A DNA stretch of 64,000 nucleotides. Source: Doryteuthis pealeii (Eukaryota; Mollusca; Cephalopoda; Myopsida; Loliginidae). Positions within the stretch are counted from its first letter, which is position 1. Each line of letters starts with the position of its first letter. Of the stretch, positions 31,455-42,244 are shown in pieces. Where the stretch lies: assembly GCA_023376005.1 (NCBI GenBank), contig CM042157.1, positions 88,084,666 to 88,148,665 on the forward strand, given 5' to 3'. Below the pieces are notes generated by a model. The model saw nothing but the letters and a program-made list of their open reading frames with translations. It was not told where the DNA came from and searched no databases. The position numbers were made by a program, and so were the translations under genes.

Positions 31455-32279
31455 TAAATACAATAGTGAAATCTCCATGTACCCAGACTTTGTGGACACC
31501 CTGTAGAATATTTTATATCAGATTTCTCTCGATTTATACACAAGTAAACGCATTCGAATGTTTATATTGTTAGTTGGGGAATTTTAATGAAAGGACAAAT
31601 TTAAACTCTCATATTTTATAAGACATTTATTCTAATCGGAAGAATAATTCAAGTGCAGGTGTGTTTTCTATTTTGCGATTAATTAGAGATAGTCGTGAGT
31701 CAGATGGGATTTTCAAAACATCACGATAAAGAATGTTTGTCTGGAGAAGAAGAAAAACCAAATCGTCTTTCTTTTATATTAGATTTTTACTAATAGAATT
31801 TGATAGCAAATAATTTCAAAGTTTTCAACCTCAGGCAGAATTTCTTCAGAGTCTCTCGCTTTAACTATGACTGACACGCAAAAAGGAATCTGAAAAATTG
31901 CCTAAAACTTTAGCGTTTAAATTTTCTTTATTCTTCTTTCAGACTCTATTTTTCAATTCCGTTATTCTATCACATATTTTTCAATGTATTATTTTAGTCA
32001 TTTTTTTCTTTCTTTTTCAGTTCTGTATTTTTCTATCTTTTTTCTTTTATATTTTGTCATTTTATTCAATACATTTTTTTAAAGAATATTTTTGCTTCCT
32101 TAGATTTTAAATTTTATCAACTCTTTTTTTTTGCAGAGTTCGCTTTTCTTTTATATATTTAAAACTATTTTTGGTTTTTAGTCATTTCCCTAAAGTTTTA
32201 GTTTTTTTAATCTTTTATACAATGAAAGTTGGTCATTGCTCTTTAAAGTATTTCTTTCTTGATTCATCACTCCTTTATA

Positions 32280-32530
32280 TCTTACTATAATGGTGAGTGT
32301 GTGTTTGTTTGTAACCGAAACTATATCACTACTAAAGTCATAATTCCTTTAGTTATTTATGTCAAATTCTCCATAATTTTGTGATGGAAGACTAAATTTA
32401 AGTTGTTCTAATTTTTTTATTATACCCACCTCTGTTTCAAATATTTTTATCAGCATTCTTATTTAGTTTCATTAGCCTTTCTAATATTACACTTTTATTA
32501 CATTAAAACCTAAATACCTGCACCCGGAGG
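32280..32530 (+). mobile_element. Helitron H1, internally deleted and 3'-truncated
   Basis: 5' TC end intact (TCTTACTATAATGGTGAG), middle third missing, 3' end cut inside the hairpin loop (GCACCCGGAGG) where (AT)n begins. Confidence 0.85.
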
Positions 32531-32540
32531 ATATATATAT

Positions 32541-32575
<35 letters not shown>

Positions 32576-32577
32576 TT
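32531..32577. repeat. (AT)n microsatellite
   Basis: About 22 AT units with one slip, directly replacing the Helitron's last bases. Confidence 0.97.
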
Positions 32578-32610
32578 GTGAATAAAAAGGCCTTAAATAC
32601 CATGGGTATC

Positions 32611-32664
32611 GTGGTTATGGACCATTTCCACTCGTGAGTATGCCCACGAGCTTCTTCAGACCAC
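32611..32664 (-). ncRNA. Hammerhead ribozyme, family E, intact
   Basis: Minus strand: GTGGT/ACCAC 5-bp stem I, CTGAAGA, stem II CTCGTG/CACGAG, GGAAA, AUG(GUC)CAU stem III, UA cleavage site. No core changes. Confidence 0.75.
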
Positions 32665-32697
32665 TGATATCTTTTATTTTCTAAATAAAAGATATCA

Positions 32698-32751
32698 GTG
32701 GTCTGAAGAAGCTCGTGGGCATACTCACGAGTAGAAATGGTACATAACCAG
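32698..32751 (+). ncRNA. Hammerhead ribozyme, family E, mirrored copy
   Basis: CTGAAGA 32703-32709, stem II CTCGTG/CACGAG, GAAA 32734-32737, ATG/CAT stem III, UA then ACCA. One base before GAAA differs from the other arm. Confidence 0.7.
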
Positions 32752-32919
32752 GATACCCATGGCATTTAAGGCCTTTTTATTTACAAATAACTTTCCTCTG
32801 TTTACATTAATTAAACATTGAGCTCTCATACGGAACCTGAACGATACAAGAAACTACTGGTAGACAATTAGGACCAGCCTAAAATCATTTTGTACCAAGA
32901 AACTTGGTACCTCACCAAA

Positions 32920-32925
<6 letters not shown>

Positions 32926-32975
<50 letters not shown>
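32926..32975. repeat. (AT)n microsatellite
   Basis: About 25 perfect AT units. 32980-33600 holds nothing recognised. Confidence 0.97.
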
Positions 32976-32977
<2 letters not shown>

Positions 32978-33640
32978 CGTAGGTATATATTTATCTATAT
33001 CATCTATTATGATGATGAGTATGAATATATTTAACTATATTATTTATTAGGGAATAATTATATTGTTAGGTGTTAAGTTTTTAAGGGCTATAATTGGCCA
33101 GTTGATTCTAGGTAGAGAGTCCTCTGATTTGGATCCTTTGGTAATCCTCTCAGGTAGAGATTCCTAGGTTCCCTCGTAGAAGGTTGACAGTAGACTGAGA
33201 AAGAATCAGCGCTTAAGTAATATATCAGCCACACACTATGGCCAGCGATTGGCTAAGGAAAAGACCACATCATCTCGCCTGGTCTATAAGCATAAGCGAA
33301 AAACCCAACATTAGGGAAACATTTTTGGTTGTTTTGTAAGCATAACAAATTAACACCAGAAACACGATAATGAATATTGTGTTCTTAATATTTTTTATTT
33401 ACCAATATTTTGAGGGTCATTCCTTTTTCTCAAGACTGACTGTCTTGTCTATGCTGTTAGGGTTATGTGGTGTTCCCTGCCGTATTTAATTGGCTGGTTG
33501 TCTCGGACTGCTAGAATAAGTTCATCGTATTGTTGAAATATATTGAATTTAGTCAACTCGCCTATCATTCGGCTGATTTTTTTGGGGGGGGGGGCTCTTT
33601 TATTTTTTCTGTTTTGAATTTTTTCCTATTTTCTGCTTTC

Positions 33641-33686
33641 TTTTATTATTATTATTATTATTATTATATTATTATTATTCCTTTTG

Positions 33687-33725
<39 letters not shown>
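33641..33725. repeat. (TTA)n microsatellite
   Basis: Two TTA runs separated by CCTTTTGTT. Confidence 0.95.
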
Positions 33726-33727
<2 letters not shown>

Positions 33728-33732
33728 TTTCC

Positions 33733-34320
33733 CGCCCTGTCGGCTGAGGCGTTAGAATGCCGACTGCACCTCTGCAGAGGGGTATGACTCCCCCAAATTG
33801 GGCCTCTTGTTGGCCGTGGGTGGCGACCCGTAATGCTTAAGGATGGGACCCAGGTGGATGAGCAGTTCATTACATGCAATACTCCACTTTAGCCCTATCT
33901 TGGGCGGTCGGAGAGGCCCCCTCCGATCAATCGGCTGGTCACGGCAAGCCCTAGCACCTATATGATTTTTCTCTACCCTATTGCCCTTATGGCATGTCCC
34001 AAACTTTTTTTTATTTATGGGTGCTAGAAGGCGGTGGCTGAGGGTCTACATGTCCTGGGAATGACGTTAAACTCTATCTGATGGTGAGGTTCCAGTTTTG
34101 GAGGTTTGGGGAATGTGGAGCATCCCTATTGCTCCCTGGTCCACTCTGACCCGGAGTGGTATTACCTGTTAGAGTCCCATCTATGGGTTAAATAGACAAA
34201 CATGAGTTTATAAACAAAATTGTATTATGCATTAAGAATGAATTTATTTCACAACTTTGTTGGCCTTAAATGACCCACTGAGGTTGATATGCCGTAAACA
34301 AAACAAAACAAACAAAACAA
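33733..34320 (+). mobile_element. R600 repeat, full length
   Basis: About 590 bp. Landmarks in order: CTGCACCTCTGCAGAGG, TTGGCCGTGGGTGGCGACCC, CCTCCGATCAATCGGCTGGT, CAAGCCCTAGCACCTATATG, GGGAATGACGTTAAACTCTA, CCACTCTGACCCGGAGTGGT (a perfect short palindrome), TCCCATCTATGGGTTAAATA, and tail GTTGATATGCCGTAAA with (CAAAA)n. Other copies: 12302-12706, 34425-34610, 39466-40058, 40556-40795, 42862-43666 (nested), 63065-63670. No ORF; probably a SINE or LINE 3' UTR-derived retroposon. Confidence 0.75.
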
Positions 34321-34424
34321 TAAATCGAAGACGTTTTGTTTATACATTTACATTGGGTATTCAATTTTCTTTTCAAACTGTTTTAACAGATTTTTAATAA
34401 CAAATTAATTTTAATAACAATTTT

Positions 34425-34610
34425 AGTCTATTAAACCCATAGATGCCCTAACAGGTACTACCACTTCTGGTCAAAGTGGCCCTGGGAGTAATGGTGATGA
34501 AGGGGTAATTCCCACTCCTCAGAGCTCCAAGTTGGGATTTCACCACTCTATGCAATTTTACATCCAGGACACAAGACATACTAAAACAATGAGGTTGATA
34601 TGCCGTAAAA
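34425..34610 (-). mobile_element. R600 fragment, reversed
   Basis: Starts at the AACCCATAGATG segment and covers ACTCTGACC-like and trailing parts with a deletion; ends GTTGATATGCCGTAAAAA in the opposite sense, so two pieces are joined. 34620-35210 holds nothing recognised. Confidence 0.5.
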
Positions 34611-35212
34611 AATCCAAATGTTTATTTCCATTAAAACAACCGCACCTCACGCTTTCCGTCCTTCTGTTTCACGGTTCTCTATTTATTCTTTCCTACATCA
34701 TTAGAGTTTTCTCATACCAGTCGATAAAACGCACACAATTTTCATTTTCTCCCTTTCATAAGTCAATACCGTTTTTATTAATCATCTTCAATTTATTTCA
34801 CTTAAGAGATAAATGTGAGATACCTTCTGCATTCCGATCGTCCTCGTCATTGAAACGTTTTTAAAGAAACAAGTAATGTGTCCAATCTCAGCGCAGACAA
34901 ATTTTCTATAACACTTTTCAGCCTCTCTTAAGAAATTGAATTCCTATGAATTGGCGACTTAATGATTTGTGCAAACGATCAAGTCAAAACGTTAATTATG
35001 TGTCGCAATAAGGATATAGCCGTGAAGAAACAGCGAGTTGTGTCAAATTGCTGAAACTGTTTCGCATACGCATGTGTGTATGTGGTGTGCCTATAATGTT
35101 TCGCTTGTAACGTTTCACCTTTTGACATCTGAACACAGTGAAATCAATTAATACTGACAGGATGAGATATATAAACATACTATATAGAGTTGAAAAGTGA
35201 AAACCCGAAAAG

Positions 35213-35215
<3 letters not shown>

Positions 35216-35275
<60 letters not shown>
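35216..35275. repeat. (AT)n-(GT)n microsatellite
   Basis: About 12 AT and 17 GT units. Confidence 0.97.
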
Positions 35276-35278
<3 letters not shown>

Positions 35279-35373
35279 ATGGAAAATGAATCCGACAATG
35301 TGAGGAAAAATGAGTAAAGAAAAGAAATGTAGATGGATAAAAATAAATGTTATCGATATCACTTTTAATCGAT

Positions 35374-35541
35374 ATCACTTACACATGTGTTTCGGTCTGT
35401 TTATCAAAATGTATACGGATTTACGTTATTATTATTATTAAAATAATCAGATAAAGTTGAAATGATGATGATAATAAAAAGGAAAAATGTATAAAATATT
35501 CCGTACACAGAGAGATTTTTTGCGACCTTCGTCAGAGTGAT
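35374..35541 (-). ncRNA. Hammerhead ribozyme with very long stem II, family R, left arm
   Basis: Minus strand: ATCACT/AGTGAT 6-bp stem I, CTGACGA, extra A, stem II opening GGTC/GACC with about 125 nt between, GAAA, ACA/TGT mini stem III, UA cleavage site. Mirror of 36301-36470. Confidence 0.65.
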
Positions 35542-36047
35542 TTTTTTTATTTTTTGAGTAGATATAAAATCGTTGGAGACAAGAATAGAATTTTAAATGT
35601 TCGAAAAAAAGAATATTTTTTGAATCATAGGAACGCAGACCGTTAAAAATTTTTGAAAGTTTTGGTGGATGGGTATAATTTGTATTGCAAATAATTAAAT
35701 GTTATTAATAATCTTAAACTTGTTGTGTTTGAATGAAATGTGTTTACATTGTTATTGTTTGGGGGGGGGGGGATGAAAGAAGAAAGAAATCGGTGAAAAC
35801 CGAAAAGAGTTAACCCTCAAAATGAGCGAATGCGTCAAGTATTTATAATGTTTATGTAATATTATGTTATATAATGAATTGAAATTAAATAATGAAATGT
35901 TAAATAAAGTGATGTGGTGATATTATTTAATAAATTTGGAAAGAAACAGCATAATGATAAGAATTCTTAGATTATTTAAGGTAGAAGTTAATAAGATAAA
36001 AGTAGGGAAAAGATTATGAAAAAAGAGTTTGTGTATAAAATAGGTGC

Positions 36048-36084
<37 letters not shown>

Positions 36085-36300
36085 TTTTTAATAAATATAG
36101 ATAAGGTATGTAATTAAAGTCGTTAATGATAGTGAGTTAGAAGAAAGAAGAAAATAAATTATTGAGGTTTAGAATAGAGGTCAATTTATATTTTATATAT
36201 TTTTATCTACTTAGAGGTAAATTTATATTTTATATTTTTATATCTACTTAGAGGTAAATTTATATTTTATATTTTTATATCTACTCAAAAAATAAAAAAA

Positions 36301-36470
36301 ATCACTCTGACGAAGGTCGTAAAAAATCTCTCTGTGTACGGAATATTTTATACATTTTTCCTATTATTATTATCATCATCATTTCAACTCCATCTGATTA
36401 TTTTAATAATAATAATAACGTAAATCCGTATACATTTTGATAAACAGACCGAAACACATGTGTAAGTGAT
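36301..36470 (+). ncRNA. Hammerhead ribozyme with very long stem II, family R, right arm
   Basis: ATCACT 36301-36306 and AGTGAT 36465-36470 form a perfect stem I. CTGACGA at 36307-36313, extra A, GGTC (36315-36318) with GACC (36447-36450), GAAA 36451-36454, UA cleavage near 36464. The intervening 128 nt can extend stem II: TGTGTACGG pairs with CCGTATACA and TTATTATTAT with ATAATAATAA. Confidence 0.65.
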
Positions 36471-36589
36471 ATCGATTAAAAGTGATATCGATAAAATTTA
36501 TTTTTATCCATCTACATTTCTTTTCTTTACTCATTTTTTCCTCATATATATATATATATTATAAAAATGGTACATGGTAATAACCTACT

Positions 36590-36778
36590 CTAGTTTCACC
36601 ATAAGATACTGAGATCGACTTTTTCTCGATTTATTTACACTTTACATTTAAACCGATATGCACGCCTAATTCATTTAATTATAATTGATTAATTAACAAA
36701 TTGAGTATGACTTTAATTAAGCACATAATCTCCCAAAAATTGTCGGCTATCGCCATTTCAAACACATTGTTTGTCCAC

Positions 36779-36780
<2 letters not shown>
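36590..36780 (+). mobile_element. PLE-type fragment, family P
   Basis: Matches the right arm of 41563-41806 (CTCGATTT, TACATTTAAA, GACTTTAATTAAGCACATA, AAAAATTGTCGGCTA) before (AT)n. Confidence 0.55.

Positions 36781-36858
<78 letters not shown>
36781..36858. repeat. (AT)n-(GT)n microsatellite
   Basis: About 23 AT and 15 GT units. Confidence 0.97.
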
Positions 36859-36860
<2 letters not shown>

Positions 36861-37059
36861 ACTATATGCATTGGTATTGATAACATGGCACACAATATTT
36901 ATAAGTAAAAGTGCTGAATATAAGTGATAGAGCATGTATATCTGAGTTAGTGTAGTGTCAACAGGAAGTTGACTACATGTCCCCACAACCCTAAATTATA
37001 TATATTTGTAGACCAAAAAGGTAAAGATGAGGAAAACAGTCCGAAGAATCTATACTCTG

Positions 37060-37250
37060 TTAGGGTTAAATAGAAAAATATGAGTTCTAAAAAAGCGTTT
37101 AAAAAGAATTAAGTACCATCACGAATAAAAAAATTTTTTTTAAAGTCTTCGGCATAAAATATCCCAACAAGGGTTGACATGCCGTAAACAACACCCAGCC
37201 AACCAACAACCAACCGAACAAACCAACTAACTAACCAAAGCTAAAGGCAT
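37060..37250 (+). mobile_element. R600/SINE-C tail fragment
   Basis: GGGTTAAATAGAAAAATATG, then GGCATAAAATATCCCAAC, GGGTTGACATGCCGTAAA and a long (CCAA)-rich tail. 37260-37715 holds nothing recognised. Confidence 0.5.
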
Positions 37251-37719
37251 TGTAACAGTAAATTACCCTGGAGAGAAAGCTCTAGCTTCTCAGTCGATAA
37301 ATCAATCTTGTATTTAAAAAAAAAAAAACCAGTTTCCCGCCAGATATTCAGTTTATTAACTCGGGAATTCTGGGAATAAAACAAATACTACCAAAACGAG
37401 GCCAGAAGACATAAAGATATATTGGATTTAAAGTTACAGTTCAAATTGATATTGAGTTGAGAACAGCTGAGTCTTGACTATTTAGAAAAAGAATAAAATG
37501 TGTAGATGTGTGGCAGCACATACGTATGTGAGCATACAATATTAACATATGTAGATCAGTAGAACATAATATTTATATGTATATATATGTATATAATATG
37601 TAAATCATCTGAAAGCAATGCATAGATATCATATAAATATGTAAATATCTAGATGTTTATAAAGTTCAGCTAAGTCTGATTGTAAAGTCAAAACAGAGCA
37701 GCATCCAGTGAAACTAAAT

Positions 37720-38000
37720 ACACGGTGTTCCGGAAATATTGATATCATTAATAACTCGACCAATTCTATATCTGCGTTATTCGGACTATTGTCCTCATCT
37801 TCATTGTTATCTGTACAACGTTTCGGCCAATATGCCATCCGGCCTTCTTCAAGTATTTCTTGTCGGACTCGGGAACCTTCTCGGACTCGGGAACCTTCTT
37901 TTTGCACTCGGGAACCTTCTTGTCGTAATCGGGAGCCATCACGGAACTTTGAACCCAACCCTTTATTCAGTGTAGGGGTATCCTGTTCTCATTCCGCTAA
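37720..38000 (-). mobile_element. PLE-type fragment, copy of 5900-6290
   Basis: Shares the TTCCCGAGTCCGA minirepeats, hammerhead-like core and the GAACAGGATACCC segment. Confidence 0.55.
37810..37853 (-). ncRNA. Decayed hammerhead-like core
   Basis: Minus strand TTGAAGA (C3 lost), extra A, GGCCG/TGGCC stem II, GAAA. Probably inactive. Confidence 0.4.
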
Positions 38001-38024
38001 CCATGGCTGGGGTAATTATTTTTC

Positions 38025-38125
38025 TATGTTACTACCGCCGGTCAGAATTGAACCTGGAACCCAGAGATAACTGTCACTTAGAACTGTCTTAACCGAACTA
38101 CCTTATCCACTAGGCCATGTGTCCA
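38025..38125 (-). mobile_element. tRNA-like SINE head
   Basis: Minus strand GGCCTAGTGGATAAGG (box A) and GGTTCAATTCTGACC (box B). Spacing between boxes is larger than in a tRNA gene and the cloverleaf does not close. Confidence 0.55.
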
Positions 38126-38130
38126 ATTGT

Positions 38131-38650
38131 ACAGATAACAAAAGCGATGTTAATACACGAATAGGAAAGGCATGGGCCACAAACAGACTATCAGTAATAT
38201 GAGATCCGATCTCACTGACAAGCTAAAAGCAACAATTCTTCCAGGTGTGGTTATATCAGTGCTGCTGTATGGCTGCACCACCTGGACCCTGACAAAGCGC
38301 CTCGAGAATAAGCTAGATGGTACCTGCACAAGAATACTGCGAGCAGTCCTGAACAAGTCATGGAAGCAGCACCCCACAAAGAAGCAACTATATGGTCACC
38401 TGCCCCCCATCTCACAAACCATCCGGGTGAGACGGACTAGACATGCAGGACACTGCTGGAGAAGCGGGGATGAGCTCACAAGTGACGTTCTTCTGTGGAA
38501 GCCAACACATGGACATGCTAACGTTGGACGCCCGCTAAGGACCTACATTAACCAACTATTCGAGGACTCGGGATGCTGCACAGAGGACTTCCAAGGGTCC
38601 ATGAGTAATAGGGAAGGTTGTCGAGAGATTCTCATGGATATCCGTGTTTC
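38131..38650 (+). pseudogene. RTE-clade LINE, C-terminal part of the reverse transcriptase ORF
   Basis: A 168-codon frame (ATG at 38172, stop 38676) with SDLTDKLKATILPGVVIS, VLLYGCTTWTLTKRLENKLD, CTRILRAVLNKSWKQHPTKK, QLYGHLPPISQTIRVRRTRH, GHCWRSGDELTSDVLLW and GRPLRTYINQL. This is the highly conserved post-RT tail of RTE-type LINEs. Another frame upstream (38131-38171) extends it with DVNTRIGKAWAT, so a frameshift lies near 38172. RT core and APE endonuclease are missing: 5'-truncated, but little decayed. Confidence 0.9.
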
Positions 38651-38969
38651 ATGTTTTAAGTTGTTGTTTTTTTCTTGAAATGAAAAAACATTTAAACATT
38701 AAATATTTAAATGGAATTTGATAATTTGCTTTTGAAGCATTAAAAAACAAACATCCAAAAATCTTATTTCCTTCGCCGAAGAGCATAAGGCTCGGGTTTG
38801 TTATTATTCACTCAACGTCCCTTACCTCATATGGTAGAGACGTATCATTATCATTGACAGGTTAATTTCGCAAGGATCCTCCCCTGCTGTATCGTGGCCG
38901 AGGCAGGATGGTTTCTGACTATCCTGCTGAAATCCCGGTTTCGATTTCTGTCGGAGGGAAATTGTTAGT

Positions 38970-39003
38970 ATACATCGCTAATGAGACTTAATAAAGTTGA
39001 ACC
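38970..39003 (+). ncRNA. Decayed hammerhead, family T
   Basis: CTAATGA instead of CTGATGA and GAAC instead of GAAA; stem II GACTT/AAGTT kept. Confidence 0.5.
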
Positions 39004-39079
39004 TATATCGTATAAAATTCGATAATTATTGAAAATAATCATGACAAGCAAACCCAACGAATAGAGCGCGCGACGTGGA

Positions 39080-39124
39080 ACACCGTACCGCTGTTTCAAC
39101 TTTATTAAGTCTCATCAGCGGTGT
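39080..39124 (-). ncRNA. Hammerhead ribozyme, family T, intact
   Basis: Minus strand: ACACCG, CTGATGA, stem II GACTT/AAGTT, GAAA, mini stem III, cleavage site GUA, then CGGTGT fully complementary to ACACCG (6 bp). No extra base before stem II. Confidence 0.8.
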
Positions 39125-39465
39125 ATACTTACGATGTCCCTCCGACAGAGATTTCAGTGAGTTCCTAAATCAACCTACAGTTCTCATCCTGCAACACCCT
39201 CAGGTTAAAAATGACACCGTCCAAATTGTCTAAGATGAAATACAAAAATCTAAATCTTAATTATCTAGTGTTGCTTATCGGCCGAATTCTTATTTCTCAG
39301 CTAAATAATGGACTATTCCATTTTTACCATGAAAAAATTGTAGAAAAATGATATGCTACACAGAAAAAATATAATAAGAAAGAAAGAAAGAAAGAAAGTG
39401 TGGTAATGATAGAGAGAGGGGATGAGCGCGCGTAAGCAATAAGTAAACTGTTTCAATAGAACACT

Positions 39466-40058
39466 ATGCAGCCCTGTGGGTTTGGGCTTTAGAATACACC
39501 GATTGCACCTCTGCAGAGAGTAAGAACCCACCCCAAATGGGGCCACCTGTTGGCTGTTGGCTGTGGATGTCGACCCGTGATGCTTAAGGATGGAATCAGG
39601 ATGGATGCAACAGCCACTTTGGCCCTTCCTTACGCTAGACGGGCGTTCGGAGAGGCCATCCCCTGATCAAACGGCTGGTCATAACAAGCACCTAGGTAAT
39701 TGTCCCAACCCTACTGCCATTATGGCAAGTGCCAACCCTTTTTATCATATGGGTCCTAGAAAGCGGCGGCTTATGGTCTGCATGTCCAGAGTATGACGTT
39801 AAACTCTAACCGATGGTGAGGTTCCAGTACTGGATATCTGGAGAATGTGGGGCCCCGCTTAGTCACCATTATTCTCAGGTCCACTCTCGAGTAGTAGTAC
39901 CTCTTAAGATCCCATCTATGGGTTAAATAGAAAAATTGTTTACATAAAAATGAGCTTTAAACTATCGCTACGAATCTTTCAAAACATTGCCGGTATTAAA
40001 TGACCCACGGTGGTTGATATGCCGTAAAGCAAAATAATAAAAACAACAAAACAAATAG
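39466..40058 (+). mobile_element. R600 repeat, full length, diverged
   Basis: All R600 landmarks in order to the GATATGCCGTAAAGC end; several small deletions. The intervening 39185-39460 holds nothing recognised. Confidence 0.7.
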
Positions 40059-40089
40059 AACACTATGACAAGATGAAAAGAAGGAAAGA

Positions 40090-40112
40090 AAAAGTGAGAG
40101 AAAGAGAGATAG

Positions 40113-40144
<32 letters not shown>

Positions 40145-40208
40145 AGTGAAAGAAAGAGAGATAGAGATAGATAGATAGATTGATAGATAGAAAGAGAGAT
40201 AGAGCGAG

Positions 40209-40243
<35 letters not shown>

Positions 40244-40270
40244 CAGAGAGGTTGAGAGAAAGAGAGATAG

Positions 40271-40319
<49 letters not shown>

Positions 40320-40345
40320 AAAGAAGAGAGAGAGAGAGAGATAGT
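40090..40345. repeat. (GATA)n/(GA)n microsatellite
   Basis: Mixed GATA, GAAA and GAGA units over 250 bp. Confidence 0.95.
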
Positions 40346-40555
40346 TAAATAAGGATTATTATGCTTTTTACAAATTGAACTATTCGCAATAGCTCTTAAA
40401 TAAACATATCAAACATTGTAATAATTAGATTATCATGCTGTAGTATATTCACAGGTCCTGCTAGTTTTTTTTAAAATTGTGTTCACGAAAGAAAGAAAGA
40501 AAGAAAAAGAACAAGAAATTCTGCCACAGTCGTGTTTGTTTGTTTGTTTTGTTTT

Positions 40556-40795
40556 GTGGCATATCAACCTCAATGGGTTATTTAATGCCGATAAAGTTTT
40601 GAAATAAATCGATTCTTAATGGATAATACATCTTTTCATAAATACATTTTTCTATTTAACCCATAGATGGGACCCTAACAGGTACTACCACTCCGGGTCA
40701 GAGTGGACCAGGGAGCAATGGTGATGAAGGGGTACTCCACATTCCCCAAACCTCCAAAACTGGAACTCTGCCACAGTCTGTACATTTGTGGATAT
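40556..40795 (-). mobile_element. R600 fragment, reversed
   Basis: GGCATATCAACCTCAATGGG through ACCACTCCGGGTCAGAGTGG to CCAAAACTGGAACTCTGCC. 40800-41465 holds no recognised feature. Confidence 0.75.
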
Positions 40796-41468
40796 GTGGC
40801 CAGGCCACTCATCTGTGAGTGTGCAAGCGTATTCTTATCTATGTCTCTGAGTGTGTGTACACGTGCATATCAATGTACAAGTGATATTCTTGTTTATTCT
40901 TCTCACGGATGACAAACAGAGAAAAGAGTGAAAATATCTTTTAAAAAATTTAAAAAACCCAAAAAACTTCAATCAACATTCCTGTAAAAGACTATATTGT
41001 ATTAGTCGGATATTGAATACAAGAATACTTCTGTCTACCTCGGTTGTTTTTTTTATAAACCCGTCTCGACGTCGATGCTACTAAAGAAGGAACCACTCTG
41101 AGATTTCACTGACGATGACTTTTTTTTTAATAGTACGTAGCTTTCATCTTTTCTAACCGATTCCAAACTTGATTGTCTGTCTGGCATTTAAGTCTTCTAG
41201 AAGAGCCCGTCTCTTTTTTTTATTTTTGTTTAGTTGGTGTCGAGTTTAAAGATTCACTTGTAACTGAATTACTTGGTGAAATTAAATCGAACTTTGTATC
41301 ATTAAATTATCGAGGAAATTTGTTTACCGTTGCAATTTTTTTGCTTTTATGCGAATTCTAAAGATAACATTTTAAAAACATATTGACTCCAAGAATATGG
41401 CTCCGTTATCTTGTGACAGACATATATATGTATATGCCAGCTATCTATCTATCTATCTATTCATATAT

Positions 41469-41515
41469 CATATATATATATATATATATATATAATATAA
41501 TATATATATATATAT
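41469..41515. repeat. (AT)n microsatellite
   Basis: Interrupted AT run before the family-P palindrome. Confidence 0.95.
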
Positions 41516-41562
41516 GAGAAGTAAATACACAGCGAGGCGTTTATGATATGGCTTTTTTAGCC

Positions 41563-41806
41563 GACAATTTTTGGGAGAATATGTGCTTAATTGAAGTCGT
41601 ACCTAATTTTGAAAGTTAATTAATTAATAATTAATTAATTAGGCGGGCATACCTATTTAAATGTGAGGCTAAATAATTTTTCGATCTTCCTCGATTTGTT
41701 TAGCCTTACATTTAAATAGGTATGCCCGCCTAATTAATTAATTATTAATTAATTAACTTTCAAAATTAGGTACGACTTCAATTAAGCACATATTCTCAAA
41801 AAAAAT
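41563..41806. mobile_element. Long palindrome, family P
   Basis: Arms of about 115 bp around 41685 (GTACCTAATTTTGAAAGTTA; GGCGGGCATACCTATTTAAA) with a short CGATCTTCCTCG centre; bounded by (AT)n-like sequence. No ribozyme core found. Confidence 0.7.
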
Positions 41807-41819
41807 ATATATATATAAA

Positions 41820-42062
41820 GAAATTTGAAAAACAAAGTGTTCCAAAAATAAGATGAATTTATTTATCGACGCATAAACGTTTCGGTTTATTTAAACCTTC
41901 ATCAGGATATATTATGGGGTGAAGAAATTGATGGATGTTTTGTAAATGACAGAAGTTAGAAGAAAAATAAAATAAAACTAACTCCTGTCATTTACAAAAC
42001 GTTTAAGCCTCGATAAATAAATTCATCTTATTTTTGGAACACTTCGTGTTTCAAATTTCTTA
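41820..42062. mobile_element. Palindromic PLE-type module, family U
   Basis: Left arm carries an intact ribozyme on minus; right arm is the same sequence with the ribozyme core deleted (AAACGTTTAAGCCTCGATAA), centre about 41970. Followed by (AT)n at 42097. Confidence 0.7.
41862..41911 (-). ncRNA. Hammerhead ribozyme, family U, intact
   Basis: Minus strand: TATC with GATA stem I, CTGATGA, extra A, stem II GGTTT/AAACC with AAAT loop, GAAA, stem III A-CG/CG-U with 6-nt loop, cleavage site GUC. All core bases present. Confidence 0.8.
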
Positions 42063-42092
42063 ATATTGTCGGATTTATGTCCATATTTACTC

Positions 42093-42096
<4 letters not shown>

Positions 42097-42140
<44 letters not shown>
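42097..42140. repeat. (AT)n microsatellite
   Basis: About 21 perfect AT units. Confidence 0.97.
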
Positions 42141-42144
<4 letters not shown>

Positions 42145-42202
42145 AGGTCCGCAAAATGTATTATGTTCTCAGAAAAAAATGTTTTATTCATTTTATCTTA
42201 CA

Positions 42203-42244
42203 TACGCGACACGTGTTTCTGATCTGTTGTCTTCTTCAGGCATT
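42203..42244 (-). ncRNA. Hammerhead ribozyme, family V
   Basis: Minus strand: ATGC, CTGAAGA, weak stem II (GA/TC pairs), GAAA, ACAC/GTGT region as stem III, GUC cleavage site, GCGT pairing with ATGC (one wobble). Stem II is the weak part. Confidence 0.5.

Larger units (their letters stand above)
32578..32925. mobile_element. Palindromic PLE-type module, family E, second copy
   Basis: Palindrome 32580-32786 (centre about 32681) followed by the single-copy part to 32925, then (AT)n to 32975. It is the reverse of 24297-24640. Confidence 0.7.
35276..36545. mobile_element. Large inverted PLE-type module, family R
   Basis: Arms at about 35285-35545 (minus) and 36297-36545 (plus) are near-identical inverted copies; about 750 bp between them is AT-rich and non-coding with three tandem TAAATTTATATTTTATAT-type units near 36180-36290. 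Both outer edges are (AT)n. Related ends: 19535-19800, 45760-45930, 58935-59105. Confidence 0.7.
38870..39180. mobile_element. Inverted pair of tRNA-headed hammerhead elements (family T)
   Basis: Plus-strand copy about 38880-39005: tRNA-like head (GTGGCCGAGG; GGTTTCGATTTCTG) then GTATACATCGCTAATGAGAC. Minus-strand copy about 39178-39075 has the same head end (AGATTT..TGTCGGAGGGA) then an intact ribozyme. Same architecture as 59756-60128. Confidence 0.7.

Noticed and set aside
31843..31875. CTGAAGA box with nearby TTGAAA on minus
   Set aside because: Stem II does not pair and no stem I partner was found, unlike the accepted ribozyme sites.
33020..33630. Possible host exon or promoter
   Set aside because: No conserved protein, splice pattern or CpG-rich stretch seen.
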